From: Streptomyces albipurpureus
Lineage (GTDB): Bacteria > Actinomycetota > Actinomycetes > Streptomycetales > Streptomycetaceae
Direction: 5' to 3'
Assembly (NCBI RefSeq): GCF_023701525.1
Contig: NZ_JAMQAW010000078.1
Span: forward strand, 1-50,515
DNA length: 50,515 nucleotides
The translations under genes were made by a program, and so were the position numbers. Below the pieces are notes generated by a model. It was given only the letters and a program-made list of their open reading frames with translations, had not been told where the DNA came from and made no database searches. Of the stretch, positions 26,067 to 33,846 are shown piece after piece. Numbering within the stretch: the stretch's first letter is position 1; every line of letters begins with the position of its first letter.

Positions 26067-26086
26067 AAAGTTAATTCTGATTAGCC
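26067..26086. promoter_or_regulatory. Cluster operator upstream of unit C (thiolase operon)
   Basis: AAAGTTAAT-TCTG-ATTAGCC, arms GTTAAT and ATTAGC with a four-base spacer: one of the three best copies. It ends only 18 bases before the thiolase ATG, so it would overlap the transcription start or early leader. A TTGACA hexamer at 26042-26047 could be the -35 element, which would put the operator over the -10. Confidence 0.7.
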
Positions 26087-26103
26087 AATGAAGGGGAGGT
26101 CTC

Positions 26104-27291
26104 ATGGGTCGCAGAGTGCTGGTGGCAGGCGTCGGCATGGTGCCGTTCGCCAAGCCCAGTGCCGCCAAGACATACGATGATATGGGGGCTGGAGCGGTCA
26201 GGTCCGCCTTGGACGACGCCGGCCTGCCGTACGACCTGATCCAGCAGGTGTACGCGGGCTATGTGTATGGCGATTCGACTTGTGGGCAACGGGTGGTCTA
26301 CCGCTTCGGCAAGACCCGGGTGCCGGTACTGAACGTGAACAACAACTGCGCCTCCGGCTCCTCCGCACTGTGGCTGGCCCGACAGGCCGTCGAGAGCGGC
26401 GCGGTCGACTGCGCGCTCGCGGTCGGCTTCGAGCAGATGCCACCAGGCGCCCTCGGCGCCAAATGGGCCGACCGGCCGACCCCACTGACCGACTTCGCCG
26501 CCACTCTGCACGACGTCTACGCCGTCGACCCGGACCTACCGATGACGCCGCAGTACTTCGCCGCCGCCGGGGCGGAGTACATGGCCCGGTACGGCATGGC
26601 GCCGGAGACCTTCGCGAAGGTCTCGGTCAAAGCACGCACCCATGCCGCGGGCAACCCGTACGCGGTATTCCGCGACCCCATCACCCTGAACGACGTACTG
26701 GGCTCGCCGACCGTCGCCGGAACGCTGACCAGGCTCCAGTGCTGCCCACCCACCTGCGGCGCCGCCGCGGCGATCGTCTGCTCGAAGGAGTTCGCCCGCG
26801 CCCACGGCCTCAGCCCCAAGGTCGCGATCGCCGCCCAGACCCTGCAGTCCGACGCGGACGACGTCTTCGACAAGAAGAGCGCGATGTCCCTGGTCGGGAC
26901 GGACGTCACCCGCGCCGCGGCGAAGAAGGTCTACGAGCAGGCCGGGGTCGACCCGCGCGACATCCAAGTCGTCGAGCTGCACGACTGCTTCACCGTCAAC
27001 GAGGTCCTCAGCTACGAGGGCCTCGGACTGTGCGAGGAGGGCGGCGCGGAGAAGTTCATCCTCGACCAAGACAACACCTACGGCGGCCGTGTGGTCACCA
27101 ACCCATCGGGCGGTCTGCTGTCCAAGGGCCACCCGCTGGGCGCCACCGGACTGGCCCAGACCGCCGAGATCACCTGGCAGCTACGCGGCGAGGCCGGTGC
27201 CCGCCAAGTCGAGGGCGCCACCCTGGGGCTCCAGCACAACCTCGGCCTCGGCACCGCCGGCGTCGTCACCCTCTTCGAGAAGGTCTCCTGA
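26104..27291 (+). CDS. SCP-x type thiolase (lipid-transfer protein family acetyl-CoA acetyltransferase)
   Basis: A 395-residue thiolase of the SCP2/SCP-x branch. Nucleophilic cysteine C82 in NVNNNCASGSSALW, the HDCFTVNE segment, the C-terminal GGLLSKGHPLGATGLAQ, and QHNLGLGTAG. The animal SCP-x enzyme cleaves 3-oxo-2-methylacyl-CoAs, and actinobacterial members act on sterol and other branched side chains. It is the first gene of unit C, followed after two bases by the MaoC genes, so it likely catalyses the last step on branched intermediates. The AAGGGGAGG ribosome site supports the ATG. Confidence 0.92.
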   Translation: MGRRVLVAGVGMVPFAKPSAAKTYDDMGAGAVRSALDDAGLPYDLIQQVYAGYVYGDSTCGQRVVYRFGKTRVPVLNVNNNCASGSSALWLARQAVESGAVDCALAVGFEQMPPGALGAKWADRPTPLTDFAATLHDVYAVDPDLPMTPQYFAAAGAEYMARYGMAPETFAKVSVKARTHAAGNPYAVFRDPITLNDVLGSPTVAGTLTRLQCCPPTCGAAAAIVCSKEFARAHGLSPKVAIAAQTLQSDADDVFDKKSAMSLVGTDVTRAAAKKVYEQAGVDPRDIQVVELHDCFTVNEVLSYEGLGLCEEGGAEKFILDQDNTYGGRVVTNPSGGLLSKGHPLGATGLAQTAEITWQLRGEAGARQVEGATLGLQHNLGLGTAGVVTLFEKVS

Positions 27292-27293
27292 TC

Positions 27294-27749
27294 ATGCCCA
27301 TCGATCCCGCCATCGTCGGCAGCCGCAGCCCGGAGTTCTCCACCGTGGCCGAGCGCGGCCGGCTGCGCTTCTTCACCGCAGCCACCGGCCAGAACGACCC
27401 GATCTACAGCGACATGGAGGCCGCCGGGTCCGCCGGGCACCGCGACCTGCCGGTGCCGCCGACATTCCTCTTCTGCCTGGAGATGGACCATCCCGACCGC
27501 GGCTCGTTCCTCACCGACCTGGGCATCGACCAACGGACGATCCTGCACGCCGGACAGAAGTTCGAGTTCCACGACCAGGCGTACGCCGGGGACACCCTCA
27601 CCTTCTCCACCGAGGTCAAGGACGTGTACGCGAAGAAGAGCGGCGCCCTGGAGTTCATCGTCCGCGCCACCCACGTCACCCGTGACACAACACCAATCGC
27701 CACCCTGACCAGCACCATCGTGGTGCGCGACCCCAAGGCGGGCCAGTGA
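27294..27749 (+). CDS. MaoC-like hydratase subunit with N-terminal-type domain
   Basis: A 151-residue hotdog-fold protein of the MaoC_dehydrat_N type (FAS1-like dehydratase domain): EFSTVAERGRLRFFTAATGQ, VPPTFLFCLEMD, ILHAGQKFEFHDQAYAGDTL. The catalytic Asp-His pair of hydratase 2 is not present in its usual form (GQNDPIYSD), so this chain is probably the non-catalytic, substrate-binding partner of the next gene, as in two-gene MaoC heteromers of steroid degraders. Starts two bases after the thiolase stop and overlaps the next gene (TGATG). Confidence 0.88.
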   Translation: MPIDPAIVGSRSPEFSTVAERGRLRFFTAATGQNDPIYSDMEAAGSAGHRDLPVPPTFLFCLEMDHPDRGSFLTDLGIDQRTILHAGQKFEFHDQAYAGDTLTFSTEVKDVYAKKSGALEFIVRATHVTRDTTPIATLTSTIVVRDPKAGQ

Positions 27750-28150
27750 TGACCACCCTGGAACCGGGCGACACCCTCACCCTGGAGTGCCCGAAGATCA
27801 CCCGTACCGTCCTCGCGCTCTACGCGGGCGCCTCCGGGGACCACAACCCGGTGCACATCGACACCGACGCCTGCCAGGCGGTGGGCATCGACGACGTGTT
27901 CGCCCACGGAATGCTCTCCATGGCCTACCTCGGCCGGCTGCTGACCGACTGGGTACCGCAGGAGCGCATCAAGTCCTGCGAGGTTCGTTTCTCGGCGATC
28001 ACACCGGTCAACTCGACGCCGATCTGCACGGGAACCGTGGCCGGTGTCGAGAACGGCCTGGCCCGCCTCGACCTCACGGTCACCCTCCCCGACGGCACGG
28101 TGACCCTCCGGGGGGCAGCCGTCGTCACCGCCAACCTGCCTACCACGTAA
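27749..28150 (+). CDS. MaoC-like (R)-specific enoyl-CoA hydratase, catalytic subunit
   Basis: A 133-residue hotdog protein with the hydratase-2 motif YAGASGDHNPVHID; D31 and H36 are the expected catalytic pair. FAHGMLSMAYLGRLL and the RFSAITPVNSTP strand follow. The start ATG overlaps the preceding stop as TGATG. With the preceding subunit it probably forms a heteromeric hydratase accepting bulky 2-enoyl-CoAs. The product would go to the SDR encoded immediately downstream. Confidence 0.9.
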   Translation: MTTLEPGDTLTLECPKITRTVLALYAGASGDHNPVHIDTDACQAVGIDDVFAHGMLSMAYLGRLLTDWVPQERIKSCEVRFSAITPVNSTPICTGTVAGVENGLARLDLTVTLPDGTVTLRGAAVVTANLPTT

Positions 28151-28163
28151 GGACATAGAGATC

Positions 28164-28970
28164 ATGGGAACCCTGGACGGGAAGGTCGCCATCGTCTCCG
28201 GCTCCGGCCGCGGCATCGGCCGTGAAGTCGCCCTCAAGCTCGCTTCCGAGGGTGCCGCGGTCGTGATAAACGACCTGGACAAGGAGCCGGCCGACGAGAC
28301 CGTCGACAACATCGTCGCCGCCGGTGGCAAGGCCGTCGCCTGCCTCGGCTCCGTCACTGAGGACGACTTCGCCGAGCGGTTCGTGAAAACCGCCGTCGAC
28401 TCCTTCGGCGGACTCGACATCATCGTCAACAACGCCGGATACACCTGGGACACCGTCATCCAGAAGATGACCGACGAACAGTGGGACGCCATCCTCGACG
28501 TCCACCTCAAGGCACCCTTCCGGATCCTGCGCGCCGCCCAGCCGTACATCAGGGCCAACCCGACCGACTACCACCGCAAGGTCGTCAACATCTCCTCGGT
28601 CTCCGGCGTCTACGGCAACGCCGGCCAGGTCAACTACGCGGCTGCCAAGGCCGGAATCATCGGTATGACCAAGACCCTCGCCAAGGAGTGGGGCCGCTAC
28701 AAGGTCGGCGTCAACGCCGTCGCCTTCGGGTTCATCCTCACCCGAATGACCGAAGCAGTGGCGACGGACGGCGACACCACGGTCGAGATCGAGGGCCGCC
28801 AGATCAAGGTCGGCGTCAGCCAGCACACGGTGGACGCCGTCAAGCGCACCAACCCGCTGGGCCGCCCGGGCACCCCGGCCGAAGCGGCCGGCGCGGTCTA
28901 CCTCTTCTGCACCCAGGACTCTAACTACGTCTCCGGCCAGGTACTAACCGTCGACGCCGGAAGCCGCTGA
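28164..28970 (+). CDS. SDR dehydrogenase, probable 3-hydroxyacyl-CoA dehydrogenase
   Basis: A 268-residue SDR. SGSGRGIGREVALKLASEG is the nucleotide motif, VINDLDKEPAD indicates NAD preference, NNAGYTWD, then ISSVSGVYGNAGQVNYAAAK with serine and Tyr-x-x-x-Lys. An insertion around 205-225 (TTVEIEGRQIKVGVSQ) is seen in actinobacterial beta-oxidation SDRs. It is the final gene of unit C, 13 bases after the MaoC gene and before a bifurcated hairpin. Hydration by MaoC followed by oxidation here and cleavage by the thiolase makes a complete lower beta-oxidation half-cycle in one operon. Confidence 0.92.
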   Translation: MGTLDGKVAIVSGSGRGIGREVALKLASEGAAVVINDLDKEPADETVDNIVAAGGKAVACLGSVTEDDFAERFVKTAVDSFGGLDIIVNNAGYTWDTVIQKMTDEQWDAILDVHLKAPFRILRAAQPYIRANPTDYHRKVVNISSVSGVYGNAGQVNYAAAKAGIIGMTKTLAKEWGRYKVGVNAVAFGFILTRMTEAVATDGDTTVEIEGRQIKVGVSQHTVDAVKRTNPLGRPGTPAEAAGAVYLFCTQDSNYVSGQVLTVDAGSR

Positions 28971-28981
28971 CACGCTGAACC

Positions 28982-29040
28982 GCGCCCCGTCGGCCGCTCC
29001 GCCCCGCCTTCGGCGGGTGACCCAGGAGCCGACGGGGCGC
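28982..29040 (+). terminator. Long stem terminator after unit C
   Basis: GCGCCCCGTCGGC at 28982-28994 pairs perfectly with GCCGACGGGGCGC at 29028-29040. The loop holds its own hairpin, CCCGCC-TTC-GGCGGG. It begins 12 bases after the SDR stop. Because unit D converges from the right, it may end transcription from both sides. Confidence 0.78.
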
Positions 29041-29251
29041 ACTGCTGTCTCCACGGCGCACCAGGCACAGCATGCCTGGACGGAAAGCCGTGTTCGAGCT
29101 CGGTTCCGCCCGGTACATGGTCGAGCCCCCATACGAGGGCTTCAGTACGGGGGCTCGATGTCGTTCGTCAGGCCGCGGCCCATTCCGCATGCAGTGATCC
29201 ACCACGTCGGGCAAAGTCCTCCCAGCGGCGGCCCGACCGGGAGGCGGTTCG

Positions 29252-29734
29252 TCAGGCAGCCGGCCGGGGAGCGCCGACACGGTCGCGGAAGGCAGGCCGC
29301 GGACCGGGATACCGGCTGAAGATCGCCCGGCTCTCCTCATCCATCGGCCAGGGCCGTCCGGTGTCGCAGGCCACCAGGACCGCGCTGGACTCGGCGACGA
29401 CGGCCGGAGCCTCATGGCCGTCCTCGTGGATCGCGGCGGCAAGGGCCAGACTGCTGCGTCCCAGTTCTGGTATCCACATCCGCACCTGGAGGGAGCGGAC
29501 GGGGTGCCAGACCTCACGTCGGTACTCCACAAGGTGCTGGCCAATGACCATCCGGGCACGGTCGCCGAGCATCTCAAGAATGCCGCCTTGGTGTCGCTTC
29601 GCACCCGGCAGGTCAGCCCCGAAGAGCAGGCTGCGCGCCTCGTCCAGCAGCCGCAGGTAGGCGACATTGTTCACATGGCCGCTCGGCCCGAGGTCGGAGA
29701 CCCGGATATCGAGATCGACGACAAGTTCAGACAT
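29252..29734 (-). CDS. Acyl-CoA thioesterase (4HBT/hotdog)
   Basis: A 160-residue hotdog thioesterase with the family motif VSDLGPSGHVNNVAYLRLLD near the N-terminus and VEYRREVWHP in the central strand. Such enzymes hydrolyse acyl-CoA to free acid and CoA. It is the last gene of unit D, preceded by a broken acyl-CoA dehydrogenase. A role in releasing CoA from dead-end intermediates is plausible. Confidence 0.9.
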   Translation of the reverse strand: MSELVVDLDIRVSDLGPSGHVNNVAYLRLLDEARSLLFGADLPGAKRHQGGILEMLGDRARMVIGQHLVEYRREVWHPVRSLQVRMWIPELGRSSLALAAAIHEDGHEAPAVVAESSAVLVACDTGRPWPMDEESRAIFSRYPGPRPAFRDRVGAPRPAA

Positions 29735-29820
29735 CGGTATCTCTCTTGGAACGTCTCCAGGCTCGGGCCTGGAGAGGGATGTGTGGGTTGCACGCCGCCT
29801 ACAAACGGCTGTCCGGGCTC

Positions 29821-30366
29821 CTAGTGAAAGGCGTCCTGTCCGGTCAACAGCTTGCCGATGACCAGCTGGTGCATCTCGGGGGTGCCCTCGTAGGTGAGCA
29901 CCGACTCCAGGTTGTTGGCGTGGCGCATGATCGGGTACTCGTAGCTGATGCCGTTGGCGCCCAGGATGGTGCGGCTGGTGCGGGCTATCTCGATAGCCTC
30001 GCGGACGCTATTGAGCTTGCCGTAGCTGACCTGCTCCGGACTCAGGGTGCCGGCGTCCATGCGGCGGCCGAGGTGGAAGGCGAGGAGAAGGCCCTTGTTC
30101 CCTTCCAGGGACATGTCGGCGAGCTTGGCCTGGGTGAGCTGGAAGCCCGCCGATGGGCTTGCCGAACTGCTCGCGCACGGTGCTGTACTCGCGGGCGGCC
30201 TCCAGGCAGGAGCGGGCGGCGCCGATCGCGCCCCAGACGATGCCGTAGCGGGCTTGATTGAGGCAGGAGAGCGGGCCCCGTAGGCCGCGCACCGCGGGGA
30301 GGGCCGCGTCGCCCGGCAGGCGGACGTGGTCCAGGACCAGCTTGTCTGGTCAGGCTCGTTCTTCTC
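29821..30366 (-). pseudogene. 3' remnant of an acyl-CoA dehydrogenase (glutaryl-CoA dehydrogenase-like), frameshifted
   Basis: The remnant reads RLPGDAALPAVRGLRGPLSC, then NQARYGIVWGAIGAARSCLE and REQFGKPIGG, then continues in another frame with MSLEGNKGLLLAFHLGRRMD and VLTYEGTPEMHQLVIGKLLT. This is the C-terminal half of a glutaryl-CoA-dehydrogenase-like protein, including the YEGT catalytic-glutamate motif. One extra base lies in the C-rich stretch near 30145-30150. The N-terminal FAD half is missing: sequence upstream of about 30366 runs directly into the 3' end of the intact dehydrogenase. Non-functional. Confidence 0.8.
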
Positions 30367-30388
30367 CGGGACAGGACCGCGAGGAGTC

Positions 30389-31549
30389 TCACAAATCCAT
30401 GTCTTTGGCGATGATGGTCTTCATGACCTCGCTGGTGCCTCCGTAGATGCGGGACACGCGGGTGTCGGCGTAGAGGCGGGCAATGGGGTATTCGGTCATG
30501 TAGCCGTAGCCGCCGTGCAATTGGAGGCACTTGTCGATGACCCTCCCGGCGGCCTCGGTACAGAAGAGTTTGATGCGCGCGGCGTCCGCCGCTGTCAGCT
30601 CGTCGGCGTCCTCCAGCTCGATGCCCCTGTCGGCCATGGCCTGAGCGGCGGTGACCTCGGTCGCGCACTCAGCGAGCACGGACTTGGTGTTCTGGAAGGC
30701 GGCCACCGGTTTACCGAAGACGGTGCGGTCTCTGACGTACTCCGCGGCGAACCGGATCGCCGCCGCGGCGGCGGCGACGGCGTTGACAGCGATGGAGAGC
30801 CGCTCCCGCGGCAGATTCCGGCCCAGGTAGGAGAAGCCCTTGCCGACCTCCCCAAGGACGTTCCCCACCGGGACCTCGACGTCGGTGAAGTGCAGCTCGG
30901 AGGTGTCGCGGGCATGCAGGCCGATCTTTTCGAGCAGCTTGCCGTAGCTGAAGCCATCGCTGCAGGTGGGGACGACCAGCAGGGTCAGTCCGGCCCGGCG
31001 GTCCCCCGGGGTGGAGGGGGAGGTGCGGACCGCGACGATGCACAGCTCGGAGTTGAGCGCCCCGGTGATGAAGGTCTTGGAGCCGTTGAGGATGTAGTGG
31101 GTGCCATCCTCGGACAGCTCGGCCTTGGTCCGGATGCCCGCCAGGTCGGAGCCGCTGCCCGGCTCGGTCATGGCGAGGCACAGGCAGATCTCGCCGGAGG
31201 CCACCCCCGGCAACCAGCGACTCTTCTGCTCCTCGGTGGCCAGGCTCAGCAGGTACGGCAGGGCGATGCTGGTGTTGATGGTGTAGTGGGCGAAGGAGAC
31301 ACCGGCAGCCGCCGCGGTCTCCTCGGCGATGATCGCCTCGTACTTGAAGCTGGTCTCCCCCGGGCCGCCGTACTCCTCGGGGATACCGAAGCCCAGTACC
31401 CCGAGTGTGCCGAGCCGGTGGAGCAACTCCCGCGGGGTACGGCGGGCGGCCTCCCATTCGGCGAAGTACGGCGTCACCTCCTTGGCGACGAAGTCACGGA
31501 TCACGGAGCGGAACGCCTCGTGCTCCTCGGTGTAGACGGTGCGCTTCAT
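30389..31549 (-). CDS. fadE: Acyl-CoA dehydrogenase
   Basis: A 386-residue FAD flavoprotein of full length. PEEYGGPGETSFKYEAIIAE, the FAD/substrate segment CLAMTEPGSGSDLAG, NGSKTFITGA, and the C-terminal HGGYGYMTEYPIARLYAD. The C-terminal catalytic glutamate site of medium-chain enzymes reads YGGTSEVM, so the base is more likely the glutamate in NLPRERLSIA, as in isovaleryl- and long-chain enzymes. It is a close paralogue of the gene at 37450. Third gene of unit D, about 140 bases after the thiolase. It makes the 2,3-double bond in acyl-CoA and passes electrons to ETF. Confidence 0.94.
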   Translation of the reverse strand: MKRTVYTEEHEAFRSVIRDFVAKEVTPYFAEWEAARRTPRELLHRLGTLGVLGFGIPEEYGGPGETSFKYEAIIAEETAAAAGVSFAHYTINTSIALPYLLSLATEEQKSRWLPGVASGEICLCLAMTEPGSGSDLAGIRTKAELSEDGTHYILNGSKTFITGALNSELCIVAVRTSPSTPGDRRAGLTLLVVPTCSDGFSYGKLLEKIGLHARDTSELHFTDVEVPVGNVLGEVGKGFSYLGRNLPRERLSIAVNAVAAAAAAIRFAAEYVRDRTVFGKPVAAFQNTKSVLAECATEVTAAQAMADRGIELEDADELTAADAARIKLFCTEAAGRVIDKCLQLHGGYGYMTEYPIARLYADTRVSRIYGGTSEVMKTIIAKDMDL

Positions 31550-31690
31550 CAGCGCTCACTCCTCAACTCAGATGAACACCTCTTGCACCAGGCCCTGGGG
31601 AAAGGTGCGTTCGGCGCAGGTCGGCAGGTGCGGGTGAGTGTGGGATTCTCCGGCCTCGGCGCTCCTGCCCCAGCGCCGGAGATCTGCGGC

Positions 31691-32857
31691 TTAGAGCAGC
31701 TCCAGGATGGTGGCGTTGGCCATGCCGCCGCCCTCGCACATGGACTGCAGGCCATAGCGGATGTTGTTGTCGCGCATGTGGTGGACCAGAGTGGTCATGA
31801 TGCGGGCGCCGGATCCGCCGATGGGGTGGCCGATGGCCATGGCGCCACCGTTGGGGTTCATCTTCTCGTAGTCGGCGCCAGTCTCTCGCAGCCAGGCGAG
31901 GGTGACCGAGGCGAACGCCTCGTTGATCTCGTAGACGCCGATCTCGTCCAGCGCGAGCCCCGCCCTCTTCAACGCCTTGGCGGTGGCCGGGATCGGGCCC
32001 TTGAGCATGGCGACCGGGTCGGTGCCGGCGACCACCGCCGTGTGGATGCGGACCATCGGGGTCCAGCCCTGTGCCGTGGCGAACTCGCTCGTGGTGATGA
32101 GCAGCGCGCCGGTGCCGTCGGAGATCTGCGAGGCGTTGCCCGCGGTGATGGTGCCTTCCTCCTTGAAGGCGGGCTTCAGGGCTGCGAGGGCCTCCAGGGT
32201 GGAGCCGCGGCGCACGCCCTCGTCGGTGTCGAAGACACGCTCGGAACCGTCCGTGCCGGTGATGGTGATCGGGGCGATCTGGCCTTTGAAGCGGCCCTCG
32301 TCGATGGCCCGGGCGGCGCGGGCGTGGGAGTCCAGGCCGTGTTGGTCCATTTCGCTACGGGTGATGCTGTACTCGTCGGCGATCATCTGGGCGCCCATGC
32401 CCTGGTGGAAGCGGATGCCGTTGTAGCGGTCCCAGACCTCCGGGCCATGCGGCTCGCCGTACTTGCCGTCGAGGTAGGTGAGGCTTGGCGGGACGGCACT
32501 CATGTTCTCCACGCCGCCGGCGACGGCGACGTCGTACTGACCGGAAATCACACTGGCGGCGGCAAAGTGCACAGCCTGCTGGGAGGAGCCGCACTGCCGG
32601 TCGATGGTCACACCGGGGACGGACTCCGGCCAGCCGGCCGCCAGCGCCGCGGACCGGCCAATGCAGCCGGTCTGCATGCCCACCGGAGCCGCGCAGCCCC
32701 AGATGACGTCGTCGACCAGGGCTGGGTCCAGGCCGGTGCGCTCCGCGAGAGTCTTCAGGACGTGGGCGGACAGCGAGGCCGAATGTAGCCCCGACAGCGA
32801 GCCGTTGCGCCTGCCGACGGCGGTACGGACGGCGTCGACAATGACTGCGTCTCGCAT
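31691..32857 (-). CDS. fadA: Thiolase (acetyl-CoA acyltransferase, FadA type)
   Basis: A 388-residue classical thiolase. Nucleophile C89 in VTIDRQCGSSQQAVHFAAAS, YEINEAFASV, GGAMAIGHPIGGSGARI, and the second active cysteine in MCEGGGMANATILE. It releases acetyl-CoA (or propionyl-CoA) from 3-oxoacyl-CoA. It differs from the SCP-x thiolase at 26104 and probably handles straight-chain rounds. It lies just downstream of a destroyed acyl-CoA dehydrogenase in unit D. Confidence 0.94.
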   Translation of the reverse strand: MRDAVIVDAVRTAVGRRNGSLSGLHSASLSAHVLKTLAERTGLDPALVDDVIWGCAAPVGMQTGCIGRSAALAAGWPESVPGVTIDRQCGSSQQAVHFAAASVISGQYDVAVAGGVENMSAVPPSLTYLDGKYGEPHGPEVWDRYNGIRFHQGMGAQMIADEYSITRSEMDQHGLDSHARAARAIDEGRFKGQIAPITITGTDGSERVFDTDEGVRRGSTLEALAALKPAFKEEGTITAGNASQISDGTGALLITTSEFATAQGWTPMVRIHTAVVAGTDPVAMLKGPIPATAKALKRAGLALDEIGVYEINEAFASVTLAWLRETGADYEKMNPNGGAMAIGHPIGGSGARIMTTLVHHMRDNNIRYGLQSMCEGGGMANATILELL

Positions 32858-32870
32858 GGGTACTCCTTGC

Positions 32871-33306
32871 TGAGGGTGGGCGATAGTCGTGGACGCCGAG
32901 GTCCTTGGCGATGAGGGTCGTCATGACCTCACTGGCGCCGGCGCGGCGACGGTGAAGCGGGTGTCGACGTCCCGGGCGCCCGGTCGTGTACTCCGGGGTG
33001 TGGCCGTGGCCGCAGTGCGACCGGCGGCGTTGCCGAATGCCTGCCGACAGGGCAGGCCTTCAGATATGCACCGAGTGGGCACCCAACGTCACGCCGCCTG
33101 AGGGTCTCCTCCCCCGCCCGGCCCGCCGGACGCCTCGGGCACCTGGATGCCGAAGACCTCCGTGGTCACGCGGCTGGTGATCCGGCTCTCGCGGCACACG
33201 CCCCCGCGCTCCCGGTCCTCGTGATGCGGGTGGCCTCGTTGGCGGCGAACTTCCGAAGGGTTGCCCGTAAATCCTCATGATTCTCGGTGAACACACTGCG
33301 GCGCAC
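32871..33306 (-). pseudogene. Acyl-CoA dehydrogenase with large internal deletion, first gene of unit D
   Basis: From GTG 33306 the frame starts like a FadE (VRRSVFTENHEDLRATLRKF, then AANEA). After a frame change comes HHEDRERGGV and VFGIQVPEASGG, the region before the FAD-binding part. The next recognisable piece is already the C-terminus: HTPEYTTGRPG, then AGASEVMTTLIAKDLGVHDY. Some 300 residues are missing and the remaining segments are in different frames. The operator still lies 49 bases upstream of the old start, so the promoter probably now serves the thiolase behind it. Confidence 0.75.
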
Positions 33307-33354
33307 GGTGCGTGTGTCCTCCCTTGCAGCGCGGTGGCACAACCGGGCGACTTT

Positions 33355-33374
33355 AAGTTAATCAAAATTAGCTT
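33355..33374. promoter_or_regulatory. Cluster operator upstream of unit D
   Basis: AAGTTAAT-CAAA-ATTAGCTT, with arms GTTAAT and ATTAGC and a four-base spacer, one of the three best copies. It is 49 bases upstream of the ancestral start of the broken dehydrogenase. Unit E diverges on the other side with its own copy at 33780. Confidence 0.7.
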
Positions 33375-33779
33375 CTATGTCCATAGTCATTCAGGAACCC
33401 CGACCCGGCGGCGAAGGCCCGCGTCGACCGGTCAAGGACCTGCAGGTTCAGTCGAGATCATGGGTCCGCCGCGGCCTGGCGGCAGCGCTCAGGCGTGGGG
33501 CAGAGCGCTCGCCATGCGGTGGTTATGAACAGAGAAGCCAGGGCGATATGCCGACGCGGGAGGGGTTCGCCAGCCGCCTGTTGCCACATATTCACCCTCG
33601 CCGATCTCCCGACCCAGCAGGGGCAGCAATGATGTGCCCACCTCGGGTGAACCTATGCCTCCCAGCGCGTCCTTGCCCCTCGGCGCCCGCTGGAACCACT
33701 CCCCACCTCAACCGGCGAGGCCCTCTGGGCACTGTCTCGGCAGCGTCGAAACGGTTGACACGCAGGGATAGACATAGAG
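33375..33779. other. Divergent intergenic region between units D and E
   Basis: About 400 bases. An ATG frame at 33377 could encode 135 residues (MSIVIQEPRPGG at the start) but has no ribosome site, no conserved motif and a composition like spacer DNA, so I do not call it. A TTGACA hexamer occurs at 33755-33760, upstream of unit E. Nothing else supported. Confidence 0.4.
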
Positions 33780-33797
33780 CCTAGCCACGATTAACTT
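33780..33797. promoter_or_regulatory. Cluster operator upstream of unit E
   Basis: On the minus strand AAGTTAAT-CGTG-GCTAGG: the first arm is perfect, the second poor. It ends 50 bases before the TesB GTG start. The 50 bases that follow closely resemble those following the operator of the second TesB gene at 40601. Confidence 0.62.
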
Positions 33798-33846
33798 GGT
33801 GGCGTCCGGGTGGCCCCGTCCCCGGCGAGTGAAGGGTCTATCAGCC

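Noticed and set aside
20192..26103. Identity as a cholesterol/steroid degradation cluster
   Set aside because: P450, racemase, SCP-x thiolase and MaoC pair invite this, but no ring-degrading genes (KstD, Hsa, KshA) are present and the operators do not resemble the KstR motif.
30326..32788. 820-residue plus-strand open frame
   Set aside because: Antisense across acyl-CoA dehydrogenase and thiolase genes; Gly/Ala/Val-rich without domains.
33377..33784. 135-residue plus-strand frame between units D and E
   Set aside because: No ribosome site, no recognisable protein sequence, and its end overlaps the unit E promoter region.
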